Position numbers and translations under genes: made by a program | In this document: piece by piece, positions 24,902 through 34,187 of the stretch | Numbering within the stretch: position 1 is the first letter of the stretch | How the letters are laid out: each line of letters begins with the position of its first letter | Assembly: GCF_003675385.1 (NCBI RefSeq) | Contig: NZ_RCWZ01000006.1 | Coordinates: 62,001-126,000, forward strand | DNA from: Mucilaginibacter kameinonensis | GTDB taxonomy: Bacteria; Bacteroidota; Bacteroidia; Sphingobacteriales; Sphingobacteriaceae | DNA: 64,000 nt | Reading direction: 5' to 3' | The notes under the pieces: model-generated | Database searches by the model: none | What the model was told of the DNA's origin: nothing | Seen by the model: the letters and a program-made list of their open reading frames with translations, nothing else

Positions 24902-25912
24902 ATGGACGAAACGCCTAAGCGAAATGATATTATAATTTACAGTACACCTACTGGTAACGTGAAAGTTGAAGTTATATTTAACGACGAAACTTTTTGGCTC
25001 ACACAAAAGCGCATGGCGGAATTGTTTGGTGTGGAAAGTAATACTATTACATACCATTTGAAAGAAATTTTCAAATCAGGCGAGCTTGTACTTGAGGCAA
25101 CTACTCGAAAAATTCGAGTAGTTCAAAAAGAAGGTAATAGAGATGTAAATAGGGAAACAGATTTCTACAACTTAGATGCTATCATTGCTGCTGGCTACCG
25201 CGTTAATAGCTTCCAGGCTACTCAATTTCGGATCTGGGCAACAAAAACGTTAAGGGAATTCATAGTTAAAGGCTTTGTTTTGGATGATGATCGCCTAAAG
25301 CAAGGAAAAAGTTTCGGCAAAGATTACTTTGATGAACTTCTTGATCGTATCAGGGAGATACGCGCAAGCGAACGTCGGTTTTATCTCAAGATTACAGATA
25401 TTTACGAGCAATGCAGTGTCGACTACAGTAAAGATGCAGAGGTGACTCAAGCCTTTTTTAAAACGGTTCAAAATAAATTGCATTTTGCTATATCGGGTAA
25501 AACTGCCGCTCAAATTATTGCGGAGAGGGCGAGCGCTGATAAACCACATATGGGTTTACAAACATGGAAAAATGCTCCGGCTGGGAAAGTATTAAAAGGA
25601 GATATCAGTATTGCCAAAAATTATCTGATTGAGAAGGAGATCAAGGAGTTGGAGCGGGTGGTTGCCATGTATTTGGATTTTGCCGAATTACAGGCTTCGA
25701 GACAGATACCCATGAAAATGACCGATTGGATAAGCCGTCTCGACGCTTTTCTTCAGTTTAATGAGTATCAAATATTGAAAGATGCCGGTAAGGTAAAACA
25801 TGAAGTCGCCGTCAAATTAGCTGAAAAGGAATATGAAAGATTCCGGGTTATTCAGGACCAGAATTTTGAAAGCGATTTTGATAAAGAAATAAAAAGAATA
25901 AAAAAGGACTAA
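24902..25912 (+). CDS. RhuM family protein
   Basis: Protein of 336 residues. The N-terminal part (about 10-120) is a winged-helix-like domain with WLTQKRMAELFGVESNTITY (about 32-51) and the family hallmark FYNLDAIIAAGYRVNSFQAT (about 89-108) then FRIWATKTLREFIVKGF. The C-terminal part (about 130-330) is helical. This is the Virulence_RhuM family, first named from a Salmonella pathogenicity island; its biochemical role is unknown, and copies are patchy and often found in mobile or defence-rich regions. It is not linked to its neighbours and its stop overlaps the convergent oxyR stop by four bases. Base composition is more AT-rich than the genes around it. Confidence 0.88.
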   Translation: MDETPKRNDIIIYSTPTGNVKVEVIFNDETFWLTQKRMAELFGVESNTITYHLKEIFKSGELVLEATTRKIRVVQKEGNRDVNRETDFYNLDAIIAAGYRVNSFQATQFRIWATKTLREFIVKGFVLDDDRLKQGKSFGKDYFDELLDRIREIRASERRFYLKITDIYEQCSVDYSKDAEVTQAFFKTVQNKLHFAISGKTAAQIIAERASADKPHMGLQTWKNAPAGKVLKGDISIAKNYLIEKEIKELERVVAMYLDFAELQASRQIPMKMTDWISRLDAFLQFNEYQILKDAGKVKHEVAVKLAEKEYERFRVIQDQNFESDFDKEIKRIKKD

Positions 25913-26844
25913 ATATCCATCACTTCCTTTTTCTTTTTGCTCTTCATCCGCTTGGGCACAAATTCCAATATCTCAGCTTTTAAAGCTTCAATCATGCGGC
26001 GTTTTAAAAAATTGCGCTGTATCACAATGCTTACCTCGCGCGCCGGCTCAGGCGATTTAAAATAGCGCACTTTATCCAGTTGCTTTTCGCTCAGTTCGGA
26101 TAGAGCCAGTTCGGGTAGGATGGTGGCCCCATTATTTTGGTCTACCATGCGTTTAAGGGTTTCAACGCTGCCGGTGTTGTATTCAAAGTGCTGAAAACCG
26201 CGGGTTGATTTACGTCGCTGGCAAATGTTCAATACCTGTTCGCGCATGCAGTGGCCTTCGTTCAAAATCCAGATCTCCTCCATATCTATATCATCCGGAA
26301 CGATGTTTTTCTTTTTAGAGAGCTTACTGTTTTTGGATACATAGGCTACAAAGTTTTCATAAAACACCGGGATCTCTGTAAGGTTACTTTCATGCAGCGG
26401 CGTGGAGAGGATCCCGCAATCCAGCATGCCCAGTTTTAACTGTTGAATGATCTCCTCGGTAGTTTGTTCCCACACAATCAGTTTTACCTGCGGATATTTT
26501 TCGATAAAACCATGAATGATTTTGGGTAAGATATAAGGAGATACGGTAGGAATAATGCCAACTCTTAATTCTCCTGAAAGTTCCTTTTGTCTGTCGGAAA
26601 TGATCTCTTTGATCTTTTCGCTTTCAGACAGCATTACACGTGCCTGGCTAATGATTTCAATGCCTATTTCAGTAGGGACTACCGGTTGTTTGCTCCTGTC
26701 AAAAATCTTGACACCAAGTGTATCTTCCAGTTTTTGTACCTGCATACTCAGCGTTGGCTGGGTAACAAAACATTTTTCGGCGGCCAAAACAAAGCTTCGG
26801 TAGGTATCAACCGCCACAATATACTCCAGTTGTGTAATAGTCAT
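25909..26844 (-). CDS. oxyR: Hydrogen-peroxide-sensing LysR regulator OxyR
   Basis: Protein of 311 residues from the ATG at 26844; an in-frame ATG 24 bases further upstream would add MHSIYLYY, which is not part of the LysR domain. N-terminal winged HTH (about 1-60, TQLEYIVAVDTYRSFVLAA, TQPTLSMQVQKLE). The sensor domain holds Cys199 and Cys208 in NEGHCMREQVLNIC, at the same numbers as in E. coli OxyR, where they form the regulatory disulfide. Oxidised OxyR activates peroxide-defence genes. The divergent neighbour is katA, its classical target, and an OxyR-type site lies between them, overlapping oxyR's own leader. Confidence 0.93.
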   Translation of the reverse strand: MTITQLEYIVAVDTYRSFVLAAEKCFVTQPTLSMQVQKLEDTLGVKIFDRSKQPVVPTEIGIEIISQARVMLSESEKIKEIISDRQKELSGELRVGIIPTVSPYILPKIIHGFIEKYPQVKLIVWEQTTEEIIQQLKLGMLDCGILSTPLHESNLTEIPVFYENFVAYVSKNSKLSKKKNIVPDDIDMEEIWILNEGHCMREQVLNICQRRKSTRGFQHFEYNTGSVETLKRMVDQNNGATILPELALSELSEKQLDKVRYFKSPEPAREVSIVIQRNFLKRRMIEALKAEILEFVPKRMKSKKKKEVMDI

Positions 26845-26849
26845 GTAAT

Positions 26850-26864
26850 ATAGATAAATGCTAT
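26850..26864. promoter_or_regulatory. Candidate OxyR binding half-site
   Basis: ATAGATAAATGCTAT fits the published E. coli half-site ATAGnTnnnAnCTAT at every fixed position but one. It lies 5 bases upstream of the oxyR start and directly downstream of its -7 box, a position suited to autorepression. The second half-site seven bases further on is poorly conserved. Confidence 0.5.
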
Positions 26865-26865
26865 G

Positions 26866-26873
26866 CAAAGATA
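26866..26873 (-). promoter_or_regulatory. -7 promoter box of oxyR
   Basis: TATCTTTG on the minus strand matches TAnnTTTG, 21 bases before the start codon; no good -33 TTG. Confidence 0.42.
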
Positions 26874-26937
26874 ATAATTATTGATTTTTTCTATTGAAAT
26901 ATTTTCGTGAGGTTTGGACTATCAAACGCAACTAAAT

Positions 26938-28437
26938 ATGGAAACAAACAAAAAGAAACTAACTACAGCATCGGGCAGGCCTTATGTGGAAGATGAAAAC
27001 TCTATGACAGCCGGTCCCCGCGGACCTATCCTGTTACAGGATTACATTCTACACGAAAAAATGGCGCACTTCAACCGCGAGAGGATTCCTGAGCGTGTAG
27101 TTCATGCCAAAGGTTCCGGGGCCTATGGTACTTTTACAGTTACACACGATATTTCAAAATACACCCGTGCTAAACTATTTAATACTATAGGTAAACAAAC
27201 CAAATTGTTTCTGCGTTTTTCGACCGTTGGTGGCGAAAAAGGTTCGGCCGATACCGAACGTGACCCACGTGGCTTTGCCATTAAGTTTTATACCGAAGAC
27301 GGCAACTGGGACCTGGTAGGTAACAATACCCCGGTATTCTTCATAAAAGATCCTAAAAAATTCAGTGATTTTATCCATACCCAAAAACGCGATCCTTACA
27401 CAAATTGCAAAAGCGCCACTATGGTTTGGGACTTTTGGTCGTTAAACCCTGAAAGCTTACACCAGGTAACTATTTTGATGAGCGACCGTGGTACGCCTTA
27501 TGGATACCGTCATATGGATGGGTTTGGCAGTCACACCTTCTCGTTCATCAATGCTCAAAATGAGAGATTTTGGGTTAAGTTTCACTTTAAAACCCAGCAG
27601 GGCATTAAAAACTTTACCGATGCCGAGGCTGGTGAAATGCGCGGAAAAAATCCTGATTTTGCACAGCATGATCTATTAACAGCTATCGATAATGGCGACT
27701 TCCCGAAATGGACGCTGAAAATACAGGTGATGCCTGAAGCTGATGCAAAAACATACCACATTAATCCGTTTGATTTAACCAAAGTATGGCCACACGCAGA
27801 TTATCCTTTGATTGACGTGGGCGTATTGGAATTAAACGAAAACCCGGATAACTATTTTGCCCATGTGGAACAGGCTGCGTTTGCACCGGCGCATGTTATT
27901 GATGGCGTAGGCTACTCGCCGGATAAAATGCTGCAGGGGCGGATCCTTTCATACCCTGACGCTCATCGTTATCGCTTAGGTGGTAATTATGAACAGATTC
28001 CGGTTAACAAATGCCCTTACCTGGTAAGCAATTACCAGCGCGACGGCCAGATGGCGGTTAACGGTAATGGCGGATCGAACCCTAACTATTTCCCTAATAG
28101 TTTTGACGATATCGAAATTGATCAGAGCTACAAGGAACCGGCCTGGAATTTTGGTAGCCCTGTAGGCGACTGGTATGACCGTAATGCCGAAGGCGAAAAT
28201 GATCATTATACCCAGCCGGGCAATCTTTACCGCCTGATGGATGCTCAACAGAAAAAAGATTTGATCGCCAACATTGTAAACTCAATGAGTGGTATTGAAG
28301 GGCCTAAAAAAGATATGATCATCAACCGCCAGCTTTGTCACTGGTTTAGGGCCGATATCAATTTAGGTATGGCCGTTGCCAAAGGCCTGGAGCTTGACCT
28401 GGCCGAAACGATGAAGCAAATGCCTCAAGGTGTTTAA
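26938..28437 (+). CDS. katA: Haem catalase (small-subunit clade)
   Basis: Protein of 499 residues from the ATG at 26938; an in-frame TTG at 26914 is rejected because METNKKKLTT is the usual N-terminus. Catalytic His56 (VVHAKGSGAYG) and Asn129 (VGNNTPVFF) are present, and the proximal haem ligand is Tyr339 in ILSYPDAHRYRLG. The length fits clade 3, the small NADPH-binding catalases. It breaks hydrogen peroxide into water and oxygen in the cytoplasm. It is divergent from oxyR. A possible promoter is TTG at 26881 with TATTTTCG at 26900-26907, one base off the -7 consensus, as expected for an activator-dependent gene. Confidence 0.96.
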   Translation: METNKKKLTTASGRPYVEDENSMTAGPRGPILLQDYILHEKMAHFNRERIPERVVHAKGSGAYGTFTVTHDISKYTRAKLFNTIGKQTKLFLRFSTVGGEKGSADTERDPRGFAIKFYTEDGNWDLVGNNTPVFFIKDPKKFSDFIHTQKRDPYTNCKSATMVWDFWSLNPESLHQVTILMSDRGTPYGYRHMDGFGSHTFSFINAQNERFWVKFHFKTQQGIKNFTDAEAGEMRGKNPDFAQHDLLTAIDNGDFPKWTLKIQVMPEADAKTYHINPFDLTKVWPHADYPLIDVGVLELNENPDNYFAHVEQAAFAPAHVIDGVGYSPDKMLQGRILSYPDAHRYRLGGNYEQIPVNKCPYLVSNYQRDGQMAVNGNGGSNPNYFPNSFDDIEIDQSYKEPAWNFGSPVGDWYDRNAEGENDHYTQPGNLYRLMDAQQKKDLIANIVNSMSGIEGPKKDMIINRQLCHWFRADINLGMAVAKGLELDLAETMKQMPQGV

Positions 28438-28462
28438 CCCCTACAACTTTCGATAAAAGAAT

Positions 28463-28494
28463 GGCTGTCCCCCCAAAGGACAGCCTCTTTTTTG
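28463..28494 (+). terminator. Rho-independent terminator of katA
   Basis: GGCTGTCC (28463-28470) / GGACAGCC (28478-28485) with a 7-base loop, then TCTTTTTTG. It also lies just past the end of the convergent response-regulator gene. Confidence 0.82.
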
Positions 28495-28497
28495 TTA

Positions 28498-29223
28498 TCA
28501 ATTTTCGGAGCCAAGCTGTTTTAACACTGTTTTTGCATAAGTGTTGCCAATAGTAATAAACCGGCCACCTATCTCAATTTCGCTTGCCGAATAGGATTGA
28601 ATATGGTTTAACGCAATAATATACGACCGGTGAACACGCATGAAATGGCCGAGCGGCAATTTCTCTTCAAAATAATTGAGGGTTTGGTGGGTAACTATCT
28701 TTTTGTCGGTGGTGTGTACCTGCACGTAATCTTTAAGCCCCTCTATAAACAAGATGTCTTTTAGCAACATCCGAACCATTTTTTTATCGGCTTTTACGTA
28801 AATAAAAGCCTCTTTTATATCATCATTTACAAAAGGTGTTTGGGTATCTACATTGCCCGATGGATTAGCGAGGTTCTCATATTTCTCAATAGCTTTCAAA
28901 AAGCGATCGAACGGAACGGGTTTTAGCAGATAATCAATTACGTTAACTTCAAAACTTTCGAGGGCATATTCCCTGAAGGCTGTTGTTAATATTACCGGCG
29001 GCGGATTTTTTATGGAACGAAGCAATTCGAGCCCGCTTAACTGCGGCATTTTTATATCCAGAAAAAGCAGATCGACTTTGTTGTTTTTTAACGCGGTAAA
29101 AGTTTCAGCTCCGTTAGCGCATGACGCCACAAGTTTAAGCTGCGGTAATTGGGCAATGTAACGGTCAATAATACCACGGGCCAGTTCTTCATCATCGGCA
29201 ACTATACAGTTTATTGTTTTCAT
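28498..29223 (-). CDS. LytTR-type response regulator
   Basis: Protein of 241 residues. Receiver domain is about 1-120 with the phospho-acceptor Asp in LLFLDIKMPQLSG (about Asp56) and the conserved Thr/Lys (ILTTAF, LLKPVPFDRFL). The LytTR DNA-binding domain is about 140-240 (FIEGLKDYVQVHT, FMRVHRSYIIALNHI). It would bind paired direct repeats upstream of target genes when phosphorylated by the kinase whose gene overlaps its start by four bases. Targets are unknown; the divergent transglutaminase-like gene is the nearest candidate. Confidence 0.92.
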   Translation of the reverse strand: MKTINCIVADDEELARGIIDRYIAQLPQLKLVASCANGAETFTALKNNKVDLLFLDIKMPQLSGLELLRSIKNPPPVILTTAFREYALESFEVNVIDYLLKPVPFDRFLKAIEKYENLANPSGNVDTQTPFVNDDIKEAFIYVKADKKMVRMLLKDILFIEGLKDYVQVHTTDKKIVTHQTLNYFEEKLPLGHFMRVHRSYIIALNHIQSYSASEIEIGGRFITIGNTYAKTVLKQLGSEN

Positions 29224-30272
29224 AGGTCTATTTTGAGTTCAGCCTCAAACGATTCATCGTTTTTTGTAAGGTTAAGGTGATGTTTACCCGGATATAGCAG
29301 CTCAAGCCGTTTTTGCACATTGGCCAAACCTATTCCCGGTTTAGGAGGAATTACTTTTGCCACATAGCTGTTTTCTACTTTAAAATAAAGATGGCCATTT
29401 AAATAATTCAAATTAATAGTTATCCAACCCGACCCTTCTTCTACACCATGCTTAAACGCGTTTTCGACGAAAGGCAGGAGCAGAAGCGGGGCGATCTTTA
29501 CATCGGCGTTTACACCGGCGCACTGAAAAGAAATATCAAGCCTGTCGGCAAAGCGGGTTTGCTCAATGCTGATGTAATCTTTTAAATAGTTGATCTCGTT
29601 GCTTAATGATACCGTATCACCGGATGTTGAGTAGAGCATGTAATGCATCAATTGTGATAAGCGAAGTACCAGTCCCGGCGCCATGTCTGACTTGTTGAGC
29701 GTGAGCGCATACAGGCTGTTAAATGTATTGAATAAAAAGTGCGGGTTGATCTGTGCTTTCAAGAGATTGAGCTCAGCGGTAAATTTCTCTTTTTCTATCT
29801 GCCTTAAATGTTTTTCACGCAGTATGTTATCTCTCATAAGCTGAAATACCATAGTGATGGCAAGTATTGTTCCCATTTCAAATGAAAGGCGTGTTATCCG
29901 TATTGGGATCCAAAATGTTTTTATTTCCAATTTATATCTGGCCGGGTCATGGACCTGTTCCCATGGTAGTACAAAAAGGTGGGTGAGTAGCCTTGTAAGT
30001 ACACCGCCGATAGTTATTATTAATAAAAAGAATACGGCATATAAAACATACCTGCGCCTGCGATATAGCCATGGCATTAGCACCAGCAGATTTATATAGG
30101 TAATAACTATGGTTAATGGTACCGTAATACCTATAATCTGCGGAGGTAGCTGAAAGCTAAGTTCATCTACATTGTTCCATTTATAGGTTACCGCCTGATA
30201 CAGTATGTACGCCAGCCAGAATAAACTGTGCCTTATGATGTCTTTATAAAGTATGTGTTTGAATACCGGCAT
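29220..30272 (-). CDS. LytS-like sensor histidine kinase (His_kinase family)
   Basis: Protein of 350 residues from the ATG at 30272 (MPVFKHILYKDIIRHSLFWL); an in-frame TTG at 30347 would add 25 residues without membrane or domain character. Four membrane segments occupy about 15-150, with no extracellular sensor domain. The phospho-acceptor region is LNLLKAQINPHFLFNTFNSL (about 185-204) and the ATPase domain shows PFVENAFKHG and GIGLANVQKRLELLYPG. The stop overlaps the start of the LytTR regulator gene by four bases, so they are translated together. The signal sensed is not evident. Confidence 0.88.
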   Translation of the reverse strand: MPVFKHILYKDIIRHSLFWLAYILYQAVTYKWNNVDELSFQLPPQIIGITVPLTIVITYINLLVLMPWLYRRRRYVLYAVFFLLIITIGGVLTRLLTHLFVLPWEQVHDPARYKLEIKTFWIPIRITRLSFEMGTILAITMVFQLMRDNILREKHLRQIEKEKFTAELNLLKAQINPHFLFNTFNSLYALTLNKSDMAPGLVLRLSQLMHYMLYSTSGDTVSLSNEINYLKDYISIEQTRFADRLDISFQCAGVNADVKIAPLLLLPFVENAFKHGVEEGSGWITINLNYLNGHLYFKVENSYVAKVIPPKPGIGLANVQKRLELLYPGKHHLNLTKNDESFEAELKIDL

Positions 30273-30478
30273 GGTTAAAAATGCTGAATTTTTATTTGTA
30301 CGGCCAATTTTTTTGCGAGTAACGGATTGAAAACCTTTAACAGGCAATTTATCTCCCTGAAATTAGTTTGTCGTTTAAAATGCCCTTTTGACGGTACACG
30401 ATTGCCCTTACAGCTAAAAATATAAAAAGCGATGTTTTATGTGTGTTTATTTGTTCAAAATCAACAATTTAAATACAA

Positions 30479-31369
30479 ATGAAAGTTAAATCAGTTATAA
30501 TTGCCTGCCTGTTGTTTGCAGCCTCAGCGCAAGTTAAAGCACAATCTTACAGGGATTTTGCACACGTAAAGCAACTAAGTAAAAGTGCGCCATATGATAA
30601 TGCAGGGCATCAGAGTTTTCCCGACTTTACCTATCAATCGCAATTAAGCCCACAACTAATTGGTTTGAGGCAGGCATTTAATCTTGATTCGGTTGCCGGC
30701 AAAGGTTCTCAAACCGATAGGGCCATCCGTTTACTAAATTGGTTTCATAACCAGGTACCGCATCAGGACACGCTTAATATTGATTCGCTGAATGCCATGA
30801 ACGTGATCTCTTTTTATCGCTCGCACAAAGTAGGGCAGGGCTGTTATGTGCTGTCGATAGGGATGAATGATATTTTCTTAGCTATGGGTTTTAAGTCGAG
30901 AACGGTTATTTGTTTTTCTGACGCTTATCCTGTAGCACATGGCGGGCATGTGGTTAATGCGCTGTATATCGATTCGCTAAATAAATGGATCTATATCGAC
31001 CCGCAGGAAAATGCCTATATGAAAGATGAGAAAGGTTTGTTTTTAAGCATAGAAGAAGTAAGGCAACGTATAATTGACGGCCGACCGATCATCTTAAACA
31101 GCACGGCTAATTATCACAACATCCCAACAAAAAAGGAAGATTATGTATATACCTTTTTAGCCGAGCATTTATACAGAATGATATGCCCGGTTGTAAGCGA
31201 GTACAATTCGCAAACCATTACGCCAGGTAAAGTTTTTACATATGTGGAACTGCTGCCTGTTGGGAGTAAAGATCCCAAAGCCGATAGGTTTGAGACATCG
31301 GTTAGTAAAAGGTATAGTGTGATAACCTATCATACAAACAACAGCAACTTGTTTTGGAAGAAGCCTTAA
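30479..31369 (+). CDS. Transglutaminase-like secreted protein
   Basis: Protein of 296 residues with a signal peptide (about 1-21, ending VKAQ). The papain-like transglutaminase fold is indicated by a Cys-His-Asp set: Cys in KVGQGCYVLSIG (about 123), His in VAHGGHVVNALYI (about 160) and Asp in WIYIDPQENAYM (about 177). Such proteins are usually proteases or amidases in the periplasm; substrate is unknown. It is divergent from the LytS/LytTR pair with 206 bases between the genes, which makes regulation by that system plausible but unproven. A hairpin terminator follows. Confidence 0.78.
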   Translation: MKVKSVIIACLLFAASAQVKAQSYRDFAHVKQLSKSAPYDNAGHQSFPDFTYQSQLSPQLIGLRQAFNLDSVAGKGSQTDRAIRLLNWFHNQVPHQDTLNIDSLNAMNVISFYRSHKVGQGCYVLSIGMNDIFLAMGFKSRTVICFSDAYPVAHGGHVVNALYIDSLNKWIYIDPQENAYMKDEKGLFLSIEEVRQRIIDGRPIILNSTANYHNIPTKKEDYVYTFLAEHLYRMICPVVSEYNSQTITPGKVFTYVELLPVGSKDPKADRFETSVSKRYSVITYHTNNSNLFWKKP

Positions 31370-31397
31370 GGAGGTTATATATCATATACCTGTTATT

Positions 31398-31434
31398 CAA
31401 AGAAGCCATCCTGCCGGAATGGCTTCTTTGTTTT
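31398..31434 (+). terminator. Rho-independent terminator
   Basis: Perfect 12-bp stem CAAAGAAGCCAT (31398-31409) / ATGGCTTCTTTG (31419-31430) followed by TTTT. Confidence 0.8.
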
Positions 31435-31499
31435 CATAATAAAATTATTCACATAAGTTTCCCCGCAAACAAATCTTATAAATCCTTACTTTAGGATAT

Positions 31500-33005
31500 A
31501 TGCTTCCTTTATTAATTGCTGAACAAATTCGCGAGGGTGATGCTTATACCATTGCTCATGAACCGATATCATCTGTCGACCTGATGGAGCGTGCTTCCAG
31601 GGCTTTTGTGGGATGGTTTGCAAATCGTTTCCCCGATAAAAATGAACCCATAACTTTTTATTGCGGAACAGGGAATAACGGGGGGGATGGCTTAGCCATA
31701 GCGCGTATTTTATGCGATCATCATTATAATAACCTGCATGTTGTTATAGCCCGTTTTTCTGATAAAGCCTCTGCCGATTTCAATCATAATTTTGAAAGGT
31801 TAAAGCAAACCTGCGTAACAATAACCGAACTTGGCAAGGGCGAAGAATTTCCCGTTGATAACAGCCCCGTAATAATTGACGCATTGCTTGGCAGCGGGTT
31901 GAACAAGTCCCTTTCCGGCGATTACGAGCGGTTGGTTAATTACATCAATGATCTTGAGCGCACAATTGTTTCGGTTGATGTACCTACAGGCTTTTTTTCC
32001 GAAGGGGAGGTGCCCAAAGATACTGTTGCCATAAAGGCCGATTTGGTGATAACCTTTCAGCAGCCCAAGATCAATTTCCTGCTGCCTGAGTCTGCGCCCT
32101 ATATCAATTGCTGGGAAGCTGTAAATATTGGTATCGACGATAGGTTTGTGCACAGCCTGAAATCACCATACCAGTTTATTGAAGAAAAAGATATCAGGCA
32201 AATGCTCAAGCCCCGTCATCGCTTTAGCAATAAAGGTACTTACGGCCATGCCCTAATCGTAGCAGGTCAGGCCAAAACCATGGGGGCAGCCTTGCTGAGT
32301 TCATCGGCAGCTGCACATGCGGGAGCCGGGTTAACAACAGCTTGTGTCCCCGAAAGCGGTTTAACAGCGCTTAATAGCTATCAGCCCGAAATAATGGCGA
32401 TAGTGAGGACCGGCGATGAACTTCCGGAAATTGAATGGGATAAATTCAGTTCAATTGCCGTGGGTCCTGGTTTAGGTAAAGATGTTGATGCTCTGGCATT
32501 GTTGAAAGCCATCATCAAAAACTATAAAAAGCCATTAGTTATTGACGCTGATGCCCTGAACCTGCTTGCAGAAAATCAGGAGGTGTTAACTCAATTGCCC
32601 GCCGGGAGCGTTTTAACTCCGCACATGAAAGAGTTTGACAGGCTATTTGGCGAACATACCAACTGGTGGCAGCGGCTACAGAAAGCAATAGTTAAGGCAA
32701 AAGAACTAAACCTGTGTATCCTGCTGAAAAACGATTATACTATTGTGGCCACACCTAATGGTACAGCTTATTTTAATTCGTCTGGCAATGCTGCAATGGC
32801 CAGTGGGGGAATGGGCGATGTGCTTACCGGTATAATAGCCGCGCTACTTGGGCAGAAGTATGCTCCGGAGCAGGCTTGTATTATTGGAGCTTATATTCAC
32901 GGTAAGGCTGGTGACGAACTGGCGCTGCCTAACCGGATGCATGTTGTTTTGCCGGGTAAACTTATTGCACAATTGCCAATCACCATGGCAAAATTAAGGG
33001 CATAA
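31500..33005 (+). CDS. nnr: Bifunctional NAD(P)H-hydrate epimerase / ADP-dependent dehydratase
   Basis: Protein of 501 residues joining two repair enzymes. Residues about 1-215 are the YjeF_N epimerase (FYCGTGNNGGDGLAIARI, IIDALLGSGLNK, DVPTGFF). Residues about 225-500 are the ribokinase-like dehydratase (NKGTYGHALIVAG, AVGPGLG, LTPHMKEF, ASGGMGDVLTGIIAALL). The enzyme restores damaged NADHX and NADPHX to the normal cofactors in the cytoplasm. Both domains look intact, and the fused form is common in bacteria. The gene stands alone between a terminator and the anti-sigma/sigma operon, which runs the other way. Confidence 0.95.
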   Translation: MLPLLIAEQIREGDAYTIAHEPISSVDLMERASRAFVGWFANRFPDKNEPITFYCGTGNNGGDGLAIARILCDHHYNNLHVVIARFSDKASADFNHNFERLKQTCVTITELGKGEEFPVDNSPVIIDALLGSGLNKSLSGDYERLVNYINDLERTIVSVDVPTGFFSEGEVPKDTVAIKADLVITFQQPKINFLLPESAPYINCWEAVNIGIDDRFVHSLKSPYQFIEEKDIRQMLKPRHRFSNKGTYGHALIVAGQAKTMGAALLSSSAAAHAGAGLTTACVPESGLTALNSYQPEIMAIVRTGDELPEIEWDKFSSIAVGPGLGKDVDALALLKAIIKNYKKPLVIDADALNLLAENQEVLTQLPAGSVLTPHMKEFDRLFGEHTNWWQRLQKAIVKAKELNLCILLKNDYTIVATPNGTAYFNSSGNAAMASGGMGDVLTGIIAALLGQKYAPEQACIIGAYIHGKAGDELALPNRMHVVLPGKLIAQLPITMAKLRA

Positions 33006-33353
33006 AAAAACGGCCGCAAGTATTATACGCCCGTTTTAATTAACTATTAACTGATCTTATAAAGAACTAAATACTCAAATCTGGGGGTTAGGAATTTTAG
33101 GTTTTTTCTCTCGTTTATGTCCTAACTAATCATAAGACGCTTACACGTACTTATTAGTTACAAAAAAACTAATAATTGGTTTTGGTTTTCGTTAAAAATA
33201 TGTTAAATAATTTATTCCGTGAACTTTAGGTTTACACGAAATATAACTACTAACGGATAAAAAACAAAAAGCTTACATCGTTTTCGGAATAAATCTGAAA
33301 AAAATGTAAGCTTTTTTATTTATGAGCAACCTAAAAGGCGGCTATTTATGGTT
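33006..33353. other. Intergenic region between convergent genes (348 bases)
   Basis: No coding frame is credible. It holds a weak hairpin after nnr (AAAACGG 33007-33013 / CCGTTTT 33031-33037) and a strong hairpin at 33266-33316 serving the minus-strand operon. The AT-rich middle (33050-33260) shows nothing I can name. Confidence 0.6.
33266..33316 (-). terminator. Terminator of the sigma/anti-sigma operon (possibly bidirectional)
   Basis: AAAAAGCTTACAT (33266-33278) pairs perfectly with ATGTAAGCTTTTT (33304-33316); T-rich sequence follows on the minus strand after the stem. Confidence 0.62.
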
Positions 33354-34187
33354 TTAGTATTTGCCAAGTACTACCATTTCTGATAGTGTTGGGCTTGCGC
33401 TACCGCCTCTTGGCTCAAGTGTTACAGCAAATGCATCAGCTGCGGCTATTGCTTTCATGTTCTTGAAGCCGCTTGAATCAGCTGTAGCATCAAATACACC
33501 CAGGTCAACCGGTTTGCCGCCCACCAGTGCCCAAAGCTGGTATTGATGAGTTTGATCATTTGCGGGCAGTTTTAGGCCTTCCATATCAATAACTACTTTT
33601 TGTTTAGATGGACTAAAGGCTACAGTCATTATTGATTCAGGCGATTTTGCAGTACCTCTTAAGTGTATCAATTTGTATGATGTATCTCTTAATAGGTTCA
33701 GTTCACTATCCTTAGCGCTAACTGTATTGCTAAAATGCTGATTTTGCGCCTGCATGGCACTTAACTGGGTATTGGTGTCGTTAAGGCGGGTATAAAGATT
33801 ATATAAAGCTATGGCGCTTGCCAATAATAAAGCAAGGCAAGCTGCAAATGCGTATTTATAAAAGTTGGTTCCTTTATCGGCGTTAGGTTGCATGGCTACA
33901 ACATTTTCATGTTGTACGTGGGTGGGCGTCGGAAAGTTGTTATCGTCGCCAAAATTTGTTAGCAGGCTTCCTAACACACGGTTACGTAATTGTTCAGATG
34001 GTTCTATCGCGTTTTCTTCAGCATATAATTCTATTGACCGCTCAATTTCATCCAGCTCAGCCTTAATAGCCGGATGCTTTGAAGCCATCTCTTCAACTTG
34101 TAACCTTTCGGCCGGGGTAACATCCCCCAGAACGTAAAGTTCCAGTATCCCTGATTCAATATATGCTTTTAAATCTTCCACTTTCAA
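33354..34187 (-). CDS. RskA-type anti-sigma factor
   Basis: Protein of 277 residues. The N-terminal cytoplasmic part (about 1-100) has the helical anti-sigma start KAYIESGILELYVLGDVTPA (about 6-25) typical of RskA proteins without a zinc motif. One membrane helix lies at about 107-126 (YAFAACLALLLASAIALYN), and the C-terminal RskA domain outside the membrane spans about 150-277 (FNPSPSKQK-like core, YQLWALVGGKPVDLGVF). It holds the partner ECF sigma factor inactive at the membrane until a signal releases it. Its start overlaps the sigma gene stop by four bases. Confidence 0.88.
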   Translation of the reverse strand: MKVEDLKAYIESGILELYVLGDVTPAERLQVEEMASKHPAIKAELDEIERSIELYAEENAIEPSEQLRNRVLGSLLTNFGDDNNFPTPTHVQHENVVAMQPNADKGTNFYKYAFAACLALLLASAIALYNLYTRLNDTNTQLSAMQAQNQHFSNTVSAKDSELNLLRDTSYKLIHLRGTAKSPESIMTVAFSPSKQKVVIDMEGLKLPANDQTHQYQLWALVGGKPVDLGVFDATADSSGFKNMKAIAAADAFAVTLEPRGGSASPTLSEMVVLGKY

